Both the position numbers and the translations under genes were made by a program. A DNA stretch of 6,081 bases from Ignavibacteriales bacterium (lineage in GTDB: Bacteria > Bacteroidota > Ignavibacteria > Ignavibacteriales > Melioribacteraceae), in NCBI GenBank assembly GCA_027080245.1, contig JALWSN010000533.1:5828-11908 (forward strand). The letters run 5' to 3'. This document shows positions 1-5,905 of the stretch, piece by piece (position 1 is the stretch's first letter; every line of letters starts with the position of its first letter). Under the pieces are notes generated by a model that did no database searches, was not told where the DNA came from, and saw only the letters and a program-made list of their open reading frames with translations.

Positions 1-621
1 CCCCATTCCTGCACCCATTTCGTAAATCCAGCCGGTGCCGGGAAAGAGATATTCTCCGGATTCGTGGAAAGATATGGTCATTACTTTTCCGTCGGAATAA
101 AATATTTCCTGAACCCCATCGCCGTGGTGCACGTCTACGTCGATGTAGGTAACATGCCAGCCGGCTTCGGTAAAAGTTTTAATTGCAAGCGCCAAATCGT
201 TGTAAATACAAAAGCCCGCCGCGAGGCTTGGATGAGCGTGGTGAAAACCTCCGCCTAATTGTAATACTTTGTTAGCTTCGCCCTTAAGGATTAACTCCGC
301 TCCAAATTTTGTCCCTCCCGCGTGCAGCCTTGCCGCCTCTGCCATTCCTTTAACTATTGGATTATCCTGCGTTCCAAATCCGTAGGCTTCTGCTCCTTCA
401 ACGTCTTTCCCTTCGGAAATCGCCTCCACTGTTTCAATGTATTTTGCGGAATGAATTTTCATTAACTCCTCGGGCGTTACGCATTCGGGCTTTTCGTAAT
501 CAACGAATTCGCCCATCTCTTTTAACAAATCCACAAGTAGCAAATTACGCAGCGGGCTGAAGGGATGCATGTCGCCTAAATCATATTTTTTGTAATCCGG
601 GTGGTAAACTATTTTACGCAT
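1..621 (-). CDS. acuC: AcuC-like class I HDAC-family protein deacetylase, C-terminus cut by window edge
   Basis: This zinc-dependent deacetylase belongs to the histone deacetylase/AcuC family, which removes acetyl groups from lysines. Bacillus AcuC reactivates acetylated acetyl-CoA synthetase. I translated an open frame of 207 codons running off the left edge, beginning MRKIVYHPDYKKYDLGDMHP, which is the usual family N-terminus. Visible motifs are the GGGFHHAHP dyad (H127, H128), AAGFCIYNDLALA (134-146), and YIDVDVHHGDG (159-169), with D163 and H165 expected as zinc ligands and D161/D168 as the supporting aspartates. SFHESGEYLFPGTG (184-197) and IYEMGAGMG follow just before the edge. The family is usually about 370-390 residues, so nearly half lies outside, including the third zinc aspartate. 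The ATG overlaps the acuB stop by 13 bases and has no clear ribosome site, which suggests translational coupling. Family is certain; the exact substrate is inferred from context. Confidence 0.93.
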   Translation of the reverse strand, partial: MRKIVYHPDYKKYDLGDMHPFSPLRNLLLVDLLKEMGEFVDYEKPECVTPEELMKIHSAKYIETVEAISEGKDVEGAEAYGFGTQDNPIVKGMAEAARLHAGGTKFGAELILKGEANKVLQLGGGFHHAHPSLAAGFCIYNDLALAIKTFTEAGWHVTYIDVDVHHGDGVQEIFYSDGKVMTISFHESGEYLFPGTGWIYEMGAGMG

Positions 622-1238
622 ACTATGTGAGGCGGCCAAATTATTTCAAAATCGGAATTACAAATTTCTTCTGCAAGTCCTCTGATTTCCATTGTGCTTA
701 TTCTAAGCACAAGTCGCATTTTCCCTTCTTTGTCGGGGTAAGTTAAAATCGAATGAATGTTAATCTTTCGTTGCGCCAATAGGGTTGCCAATCTTGCTAA
801 CTCTCCGGGTTTGTCCTTAAGCCTAATGTCTATTCTGCCGCTTGGTCTGTGCACACCGGTTAGCATTAGCATTGCGTCCAGCAAGTCCACGCCTGTTACA
901 ATTCCCACAAGCTCTCCGAATTCTTCAACCGGCAGGCAACCTATTTTTAGCTCACGCATGAATTGAGTGGCTATTTCAATTGGATCTTCAGGGTTTGTTG
1001 TTTTAACGGGGTGACTCATTACGTGGCGCACTTCCGCGTCGGGATCAAACGGATGAACGGCTAACTTGCTTGTGGCGAGTCTTAAATCCCTGTCGGTAAT
1101 TATCCCTACAAGTTTGCCTTTTTCCATTACTGGCAGATGTCTGATATTCTTTTCCTGCATTAACTTGTAAGCGTCGCAGAGCTTTACCTCTGGCGAGATT
1201 GTAATTGGATCCGGATGCATTACTTCTCTTACTAGCAT
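609..1238 (-). CDS. acuB: AcuB-like protein: two CBS domains plus ACT domain
   Basis: This cytoplasmic ligand-sensing protein of 209 residues is close in length and layout to Bacillus AcuB. CBS domain 1 spans about residues 7-55 (VMHPDPITISP ... LVGIITDRDLR). CBS domain 2 spans about 73-122 (VMSHPVKTTNPEDP ... LVGIVTGVDLLDAM). A C-terminal ACT domain spans about 135-205 (IDIRLKDKPGELARLATLLA). CBS pairs commonly bind adenine nucleotides and ACT domains bind amino acids or similar small ligands; which ligand is used here cannot be read from the sequence. No catalytic motif or membrane segment is seen. The ATG is well supported by a GGAGGAG ribosome site six bases upstream. The gene sits between the acetyltransferase (12-base gap) and acuC (13-base overlap), so it is very likely co-transcribed and acts as a regulator of the acetylation/deacetylation pair. 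That role is inferred. Confidence 0.9.
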   Translation of the reverse strand: MLVREVMHPDPITISPEVKLCDAYKLMQEKNIRHLPVMEKGKLVGIITDRDLRLATSKLAVHPFDPDAEVRHVMSHPVKTTNPEDPIEIATQFMRELKIGCLPVEEFGELVGIVTGVDLLDAMLMLTGVHRPSGRIDIRLKDKPGELARLATLLAQRKINIHSILTYPDKEGKMRLVLRISTMEIRGLAEEICNSDFEIIWPPHIVCVK

Positions 1239-1244
1239 GTTTGA

Positions 1245-1251
1245 CTCCTCC
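1245..1251 (-). promoter_or_regulatory. acuB ribosome binding site touching the upstream stop codon
   Basis: The minus strand reads GGAGGAG six bases before the acuB ATG. Its first G is the last base of the upstream gene's TAG stop codon. A ribosome ending the acetyltransferase therefore lands on the acuB initiation site, which favours coupled translation and fixes the acuB start. Confidence 0.8.
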
Positions 1252-3662
1252 TAATAAACCGGTCTTTTAGCGCCGCCAGGCTTAATAATCATTGAACAAT
1301 CGTCCGTGTGGAGTAATGAATTTTCATCCTGAAAAGCTTTTAACTCTAATTTCCAGAGCCAGGGCAACTCTTCAATCATTTGGGAAATTCTTCCAAGCGT
1401 TTGGGCTATTGTCGCTCGGTTGCTTGCGGTTAATTCTAATTGTATTTCGTCGATGTCCCTGTCCGTTAACGGCGTAATTCTTAAGACCTTCTTGTCTTCC
1501 CTTTTTACTTGAATTAACGGACCGAAAAGTTTGTCCGGTTTAACCTCAATAATCGCGAGCTTGTCCTTTTCCTCCAAATCGGATTTGAAATTAAATCCGA
1601 AGTAGCTCAATATTTTTTGCGCGCTTTGGCAGTCGACTTCTACTTCATCTTTCCCTTCGTTGTTCTTCAAGATTTCTTGAACCAAAATTCTTGCTTTGTC
1701 GGCTTGAACGTCCTCGTACCAAACCAATTTGCCCGCGGGTTTGTTTTTGTAATTTACGTATCGGGCTATTCTGCCAAGGGCTTTTGCCGCAAGTTCGGGG
1801 AATCTGAAAGCCGGGAACATTCTTTCTCCGTCGGAGTTTTCTTCTTCCACAAGAGAAATTGAGCCGACTTCTCCCATTAAACAAAGCAGCACCGGTTTTT
1901 TGATTTTACTTTCTTTTTCCGCTTCAGCCACCGCTTTCCTGATTGCCGAGGAAACGTCTTCCGTTCCGCAATTGCCCACGCAGGCATAGCCTACAAGTAG
2001 GGAATGAACATCGTCGTTCAGCAAAGCTTTTTTTACGGCTTCGTAGTAATTGTTTGCCTGCGTGAACGCGCCTAAGTTCACAAGTCCCTCGTTGGCAATT
2101 TCCAATCCGTTGGCTTCGCAGGAATCGGCAAATATTGTAGCCATTCCGGCAGAGTTGGCGATGATGCAAACTTTGTTGCCCTCAGGCAGAGGTTGGTGTG
2201 AAATTACCAACGCAACGTCGAACAACTCCTCTAAGGAATCTGCAAGAATAACGCCTGTTTGGTGGAATAAAGCCTCAATTTCCGTAGCGCCGCCTGTAGA
2301 TATTCCGGTTTTTGCCTCGGCCGTTTTTTTCCCCGCCGAACTTCTTGCGCTCTTTACGCAAAGAATGGGTTTCTTGTAAGTCATCTCCCGCGCGATTCTA
2401 ACAAATTTACGAGGGTTGCCGAAAGTTTCGAGGTAAAGAATAGCCATTTTTGTGTCGGGATCTTCTTCCCAATACTGCAGCAAGTCGTTGCCCGAAACAT
2501 CTGCGCGGTTACCCGCTGAAACGAAGGTAGTAAACCCAATTCCTTTTTCTTTTGCGTATTCCATGATTACCAAACCCAGCGCCGCTGAATGAGAAAAGAA
2601 TCCCGCGTTTCCCTTAAGAGCAAGCGACGGTGCAAGCGAGGCGTTCAGGCGAATGTCCAAACTGGTGTTCATTACTCCAAGGCAGCTTGGCCCTAAAAGC
2701 CTGATGCCGTGTTTGTGGATTAATTCCACTAATTTTTTTTGTCTTTCGGCTCCTTCCTGTCCTGCTTCGGCAAAACCTGCTGAAACTACCAACAAAGCTT
2801 TTGCACCTACCTTAGCGGCGTTTTCGGCAACTTCCTGAACCGTTTCCGCAGGAACCGAAATTACTACAAGGTCAATTTTGTCGGGAATTTTTGAAAGCGA
2901 GGAATAAGCTTTAACGCCGTTAACGGAATCCGCTTGAGGATTTACCGGATAAATAGTGCCTCTGAAACCCGCATTCAGAATATTTTTAAATATTAAATGT
3001 CCAATGGATTCGGGGTCTCGGGAGGCGCCAACTACCGCAATTACTTTTGGCCTGAGCAGCGGAACAAGAGATTTTGCCGTAGCTATTCGTTCGCGCAATG
3101 CAGCCTTTTCCCACGTGGCTTTCGAGCCGCTTACCGGAAGCTCGATGTGGACAGTATCCGAATGCCAAACGTGGTGATTTTGAAATCCCGAGTGCTTAAA
3201 TACATTAATCATTGGTTGATTATCGGGCAATACTTCGGCTTCGAACTCAATGTAACCGTTTGCCGCGGCAAGCCCCGCCAATCTTTCCAGCAGCAAGGTG
3301 CTAATACCTTTGCCTTGGTAATCGTCCTCAATTAAAAAAGCAACCTCGGCGGATCTGCCGTTGCCCGTGCCGGCGTAGTTTCCAAGCCCCACTACTTTTT
3401 CCTCTTCGCCTTCGCCAACTAAGGCTAACAGGCATCCTTGAGAGCGAAAATCGCCTTTGCAAAGCTCGTCTATTACTGTCTCGGGCACTTCGGAAATTGC
3501 TGCCATGAAACGCATTCGCAAACTTTCTCGGGAAACTCTTTTCATGAACGATTTAACTCGTTCTTTGTCCTCGGGGAAGGCAGGCCTGAACAAAACCCCC
3601 TGCCCGTCTTTCAAAATAACATTCTCCTTGTAGGAGAGCCCTTCCGGTATGATTCTAAACAT
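1251..3662 (-). CDS. GNAT acetyltransferase fused to degenerate NDP-forming acyl-CoA synthetase (Pat/AcuA-like)
   Basis: This 803-residue protein has an N-terminal GNAT domain (about 20-175) with the acetyl-CoA loop DDYQGKGIS (113-121) and a candidate catalytic E106. It is followed by an acyl-CoA-synthetase-like part. The CoA-binding domain (about 200-330) shows VGAS (211-214) and GPSCLG (324-329, usually GPNCLG). The next domain shows SHSAALG (357-363, usually SQSGALG), GNRADVSGNDLL (384-395) and AKTG at 450-453. The normal motif there is SHTG, so the phospho-histidine is replaced by K451. A second CoA-ligase-like domain (about 495-635) follows. The C-terminal ATP-grasp relic (about 676-795) is much shorter than usual, lacks the LK...HKSDVGG core, and has KLELKAF where ELDINPL is expected. 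I infer a dead ligase acting as an acyl-CoA sensor for a protein-lysine acetyltransferase, as in Pat proteins, although Salmonella Pat carries GNAT at the C-terminus. The start has only a weak GGAAG site six bases upstream. An active acyl-CoA ligase is the less likely alternative. Confidence 0.88.
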   Translation of the reverse strand: MFRIIPEGLSYKENVILKDGQGVLFRPAFPEDKERVKSFMKRVSRESLRMRFMAAISEVPETVIDELCKGDFRSQGCLLALVGEGEEEKVVGLGNYAGTGNGRSAEVAFLIEDDYQGKGISTLLLERLAGLAAANGYIEFEAEVLPDNQPMINVFKHSGFQNHHVWHSDTVHIELPVSGSKATWEKAALRERIATAKSLVPLLRPKVIAVVGASRDPESIGHLIFKNILNAGFRGTIYPVNPQADSVNGVKAYSSLSKIPDKIDLVVISVPAETVQEVAENAAKVGAKALLVVSAGFAEAGQEGAERQKKLVELIHKHGIRLLGPSCLGVMNTSLDIRLNASLAPSLALKGNAGFFSHSAALGLVIMEYAKEKGIGFTTFVSAGNRADVSGNDLLQYWEEDPDTKMAILYLETFGNPRKFVRIAREMTYKKPILCVKSARSSAGKKTAEAKTGISTGGATEIEALFHQTGVILADSLEELFDVALVISHQPLPEGNKVCIIANSAGMATIFADSCEANGLEIANEGLVNLGAFTQANNYYEAVKKALLNDDVHSLLVGYACVGNCGTEDVSSAIRKAVAEAEKESKIKKPVLLCLMGEVGSISLVEEENSDGERMFPAFRFPELAAKALGRIARYVNYKNKPAGKLVWYEDVQADKARILVQEILKNNEGKDEVEVDCQSAQKILSYFGFNFKSDLEEKDKLAIIEVKPDKLFGPLIQVKREDKKVLRITPLTDRDIDEIQLELTASNRATIAQTLGRISQMIEELPWLWKLELKAFQDENSLLHTDDCSMIIKPGGAKRPVY

Positions 3663-3721
3663 TTTAATCTTCCGGATTGTTAAAATTAACTTAATTTGAT
3701 TTTAAGATAATTATTTTTTCG

Positions 3722-3740
3722 GAATATTTCACGAATATTT
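3722..3740. repeat. Direct repeat GAATATTT, 11-base period
   Basis: GAATATTT occurs at 3722-3729 and again at 3733-3740 with three bases (CAC) between the copies. The repeat unit is about one helical turn, so both copies face the same side of the DNA. This is typical of tandem binding by a regulator, but AT-rich sequence makes chance occurrence possible. It lies 60-78 bases upstream of the acetyltransferase ATG. Confidence 0.5.
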
Positions 3741-3759
3741 TTTTAAAATTAATTTATTT

Positions 3760-3775
3760 TTGAACCGCTGTTCAA
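3760..3775. promoter_or_regulatory. Palindrome TTGAAC-N4-GTTCAA, candidate operator A
   Basis: This is a perfect 6-base inverted repeat around CGCT, 97 bases upstream of the acetyltransferase start. The same pattern, TGAAC-N4-GTTCA, is found upstream of the aldolase at 5887-5900. The core GAAC-N4-GTTC is that of Gram-positive-type LexA boxes, but the outer bases (T/A rather than C/G) and the spacer do not fit that consensus fully, and other dimeric repressors could use such a site. Confidence 0.5.
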
Positions 3776-3883
3776 TAATAAGATGTTCCAAAATTATGTG
3801 GTGATTCTGATTTGGTTTGAGCCCGTGGAATTGTGAAAGGAATGTTTTTATATTAGCACCAACGTCGCTAAGGCTTTTTACGC

Positions 3884-4633
3884 TTAGATTATTTTTAACA
3901 ATTTCAGGGACATTATTAAAATCGCTACAATTAAAATTATTTTAATAAACTTTTCGCCTTTTTTAATTGCTAACTTCACGCCCCACCAACCGCCTATTGA
4001 GTTGCCCGCCGCAAGGGTTAATCCGTAAATCCAATTTACATTGCCGCTGTAGATGAAAATAATTAGTGCGGGAATTGTGTAAATGGTAATAATGAACATT
4101 TTGTGCATGTTCACGTAGATCAAATTAAAATGCATTAGGTAATAAAGCGTGGCTATTAAAAGAAACCCCACGCCCGCTTGAACAAACCCGCCGTAAAATC
4201 CGATGCCGAACAAGGCAAGGTAAACTGTGGGCGGAATTTTTTTCTCGGCGGAATTGTTGTAGTTAATTTGTTTGCGTGGCAACAGCATTGAAACAACCAC
4301 GCCAATTAGAACAATTCCAAGTATTGTTTTGAATGTTTCGTTGGAAATGTTCACGGCTAAGATTGCTCCGACGATTACGCCGGGTAAGGTAAACAACGCC
4401 AGTTTTAAGCTTAACCGGGCTTGACTGTAATTTTCTTTTTTTAATTTAATTAACGCAACGATGTTTTGAATTAAAATTCCCACTCTGTTAGTGCCGTTAG
4501 CAAGGGCGCCGTCCAGGCCAATGAAAATTAGAGAAGGCAAAGTTAAAGTAGAACCGCCGCCGGCGTTTACGTTAATGAAGCCGGCAATTAAGCCAACAAG
4601 AAAAATTAAAATTATTGATTGAGCTTCTGGCAT
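3884..4633 (-). CDS. TauE/SafE-family (DUF81) membrane permease
   Basis: This is a polytopic inner-membrane protein of 249 residues, a normal length for the TauE/SafE family, whose characterised members export or import sulfite, sulfoacetate or other small organic anions. Hydrophobic segments are seen at roughly residues 6-22, 32-40 with 50-63, 75-93, 102-118, 136-165 (probably two), 178-196, 199-219 and 229-247. The family glycine motifs are present: NAGGGSTLTLPSL (23-35), NGTNRVG (46-52), and GFYGGFVQAGVGF (145-157) as the second-repeat counterpart. The substrate cannot be told from sequence. The ATG has no Shine-Dalgarno motif and is the only sensible start, since the first membrane segment begins at about residue 6 and an in-frame stop lies six codons upstream. 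It begins 17 bases after the aldolase terminator T-run, so its promoter or read-through supply is unclear. Confidence 0.85.
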   Translation of the reverse strand: MPEAQSIILIFLVGLIAGFINVNAGGGSTLTLPSLIFIGLDGALANGTNRVGILIQNIVALIKLKKENYSQARLSLKLALFTLPGVIVGAILAVNISNETFKTILGIVLIGVVVSMLLPRKQINYNNSAEKKIPPTVYLALFGIGFYGGFVQAGVGFLLIATLYYLMHFNLIYVNMHKMFIITIYTIPALIIFIYSGNVNWIYGLTLAAGNSIGGWWGVKLAIKKGEKFIKIILIVAILIMSLKLLKII

Positions 4634-4650
4634 TGCAAATTGCGAAGATT

Positions 4651-4701
4651 AAAAAAGAAGCCGCCCGTTTTCTCTTTTTCAAGAACGGGATGGGCGGCTT
4701 C
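4651..4701 (-). terminator. Rho-independent terminator of fbaB
   Basis: The minus strand has a perfect 10-base-pair GC-rich stem, GAAGCCGCCC (4692-4701) with GGGCGGCTTC (4657-4666). It can be extended by a GTT/AAC pairing (4684-4686 with 4667-4669) across a five-base bulge, and is followed directly by six T (4651-4656). It starts nine bases after the aldolase stop codon. The plus-strand side has no T-run, so it acts in one direction. An alternative inner pairing CCCGTT/AACGGG exists but is shorter. Confidence 0.92.
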
Positions 4702-4710
4702 AAATAATTG

Positions 4711-5757
4711 TTAAGCTACCGTTACGTCCTTGCACATGTAAACGTCCTGAACCATGTTCACAAGTTTAATTCCTTCTTCCATTGGGCGCTGGAAGGCTTT
4801 TCGTCCGAGAATCAATCCCATTCCGCCGGCGCGCTTGTTAATTACCGCGGTTCTAACCGCCTGAGCGAAATCGTTTGCGCCGGAAGCCCCGCCGCTGTTG
4901 ATTAAACCCGCTTTGCCCATGTAGGAATTAATTACTTGGTAGCGTGTTAAATCAATTGGGTGATCGCTTGTAAGTTCCTCATAAACTTTGGGGGATGTTT
5001 TGCCAAATTTAAGAGCGAGAAATCCGCCGTTGTTTTCAGGTTGTTTTTGTTTAATGATATCCGCTTCGATAGTGGCGCCAAGATGATTTGCCTGTCCAGT
5101 TAAATCAGCGGAAAGATGGTAATCCTTGTCCGATTTGAAAGCAGGGTTTCTTAAATAGCACCAGAGGAAAGTAGCCATTCCAAGTTCGTGCGCATGCTGG
5201 AAAGCTTCGCTTACTTCGACGATTTGACGATTACTTTGCTCCGAACCGAAGTAAATTGTCGCCCCAACTGCGGCGGCGCCCATGTCGTAAGCCTGTTCTA
5301 CGGAAGCGAACATTATTTGGTCGTATTTGTTCGGGTAAGTTAGCAATTCGTTGTGATTTAATTTTACGATGAAGGGAAATTTGTGAGCGTACTTCCGAGA
5401 AACCATTCCCAGAACTCCAAGCGTGGAAGCCACAGCGTTACAGCCTCCTTCGATTGCAAGCTTAACGATGTTTTCCGGGTCGAAGTAATCGGGATTTGGC
5501 GCAAACGAAGCTCCCGCCGAATGCTCAATGCCCTGATCGACAGGTAATATCGACAAATAGCCCGTTCCTGCAAGCCTTCCCGTGTTGAAAATCCATTGGA
5601 GATTTTTCATTACGTTCACGTTTCTGTCCGAGTTGTAAACTACTCGTTCCACAAAATCCGGACCGGGAAGGTTTAATTTTTCCTTCGGGAATTTGGCTTT
5701 GTAGTTCAGCAAGTAATCGGCTTCGTTTCCTAATAATTCTTGAATTTTATTTATCAT
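4711..5757 (-). CDS. fbaB: Class I fructose-bisphosphate aldolase, DhnA/FbaB type
   Basis: This cytoplasmic Schiff-base aldolase reversibly cleaves fructose 1,6-bisphosphate to dihydroxyacetone phosphate and glyceraldehyde 3-phosphate without metal, serving glycolysis or gluconeogenesis. The protein is 348 residues, almost the same length as E. coli FbaB (about 350), and matches it from end to end. Key stretches are NTGRLAGTGYLSILPVDQG (58-76, with D74), FIVKLNHNE (129-137), GATIYFGSE (165-173), DLTGQANHL (218-226), ADIIKQK (232-238, with K236 the expected Schiff-base lysine), GLINSGGA (284-291) and GLILGRKAF (314-322) for phosphate binding. The ATG is fixed by a strong GGAGGA site (5761-5766), three bases upstream, a slightly short spacing. 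It is transcribed alone, with its own terminator. A palindrome-rich leader upstream suggests regulation. Nothing looks degraded. Confidence 0.97.
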   Translation of the reverse strand: MINKIQELLGNEADYLLNYKAKFPKEKLNLPGPDFVERVVYNSDRNVNVMKNLQWIFNTGRLAGTGYLSILPVDQGIEHSAGASFAPNPDYFDPENIVKLAIEGGCNAVASTLGVLGMVSRKYAHKFPFIVKLNHNELLTYPNKYDQIMFASVEQAYDMGAAAVGATIYFGSEQSNRQIVEVSEAFQHAHELGMATFLWCYLRNPAFKSDKDYHLSADLTGQANHLGATIEADIIKQKQPENNGGFLALKFGKTSPKVYEELTSDHPIDLTRYQVINSYMGKAGLINSGGASGANDFAQAVRTAVINKRAGGMGLILGRKAFQRPMEEGIKLVNMVQDVYMCKDVTVA

Positions 5758-5779
5758 CGCTCCTCCATTTTAGATTAAT

Positions 5780-5812
5780 GAAATTTTACAAAGAAATTTA
5801 ATGTAAAATTTC
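5780..5812. repeat. Perfect 11-base inverted repeat in the fbaB leader
   Basis: GAAATTTTACA (5780-5790) and TGTAAAATTTC (5802-5812) are exact reverse complements with an 11-base spacer. The element sits 14 bases upstream of the fbaB Shine-Dalgarno sequence. The arms have only two G/C pairs each, so an RNA hairpin would be weak; a DNA operator is at least as likely. On the plus strand it is followed by TTTTT, but there is no plus-strand gene for it to terminate. Confidence 0.7.
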
Positions 5813-5833
5813 TTTTTCTAAAAATAAAATTTA

Positions 5834-5853
5834 TGTTATTATTAAAAATAACA
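5834..5853. promoter_or_regulatory. Palindrome TGTTATT-N6-AATAACA, candidate operator
   Basis: This is a perfect 7-base inverted repeat with a six-base spacer, overlapping the tentative -10 region of fbaB. The half-site spacing resembles that of Crp/Fnr-family operators, but the bases do not match the classic TGTGA or TTGAT half-sites. AT-richness weakens the case. Confidence 0.4.
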
Positions 5854-5886
5854 CATCTGCCCAAAAAATTGAATTGCAATACATTT

Positions 5887-5900
5887 TGAACAGTAGTTCA
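5887..5900. promoter_or_regulatory. Palindrome TGAAC-N4-GTTCA, candidate operator B
   Basis: This 5-base perfect inverted repeat around AGTA lies about 130 bases upstream of the fbaB start. Read on the plus strand it is TGAACAGTAGTTCA. The site upstream of the acetylation operon, read on the minus strand, is TGAACAGCGGTTCA, so the two agree at 12 of 14 positions. Confidence 0.45.
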
Positions 5901-5905
5901 TTTAC

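Larger units (their letters stand above)
3663..3883. promoter_or_regulatory. Intergenic region, presumed promoter of the acetylation operon
   Basis: This AT-rich 221-base gap lies between the permease stop and the acetyltransferase start. It must hold the operon promoter unless the permease transcript reads through; no convincing terminator follows the permease. It contains a TTGAAC-N4-GTTCAA palindrome (3760-3775), an 8-base direct repeat with an 11-base period (3722-3740), and an AT-rich inverted repeat TTAAAAT/ATTTTAA (3680-3686, 3699-3705). On the minus strand TAATTTTG at 3789-3796 matches the Bacteroidota-type -7 element TAnnTTTG, but I find no matching upstream TTG box at the usual distance, so the promoter position is unresolved. 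No sigma70-type hexamer pair is convincing. Confidence 0.5.

Noticed and set aside
3760..3775. Reading the TGAAC palindromes as true LexA/SOS boxes
   Set aside because: Only the GAAC-N4-GTTC core fits; the flanking bases and spacer do not match the full Gram-positive consensus, and neither an aldolase nor an acetylation operon is a usual SOS target.
3783..3836. Plus-strand 17-codon ORF (MFQNYVVILIWFEPVEL) in the intergenic region
   Set aside because: Very short, no ribosome site, and opposite to all transcription in the window.
3860..3883. Possible -10-like TAATAT/TATAAA just after the permease stop
   Set aside because: No acceptable -35 hexamer at 16-18 bases, and such AT-rich matches are expected by chance here.
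3868..3887. CTAAG/CTTAG hairpin at the permease stop codon as a terminator
   Set aside because: Only five base pairs with a 10-base loop and no T-run on the minus strand.
4093..4113. Inverted repeat TGAACAT-N7-ATGTTCA
   Set aside because: It lies inside the permease coding sequence and its half-site spacing differs from the two intergenic TGAAC-N4-GTTCA sites; probably chance.
64..5573. Numerous ORFs of 60-112 codons on the plus strand and in other minus frames
   Set aside because: All lie opposite to or out of frame within genes with clear family motifs, and none has recognisable protein features or supporting ribosome sites.
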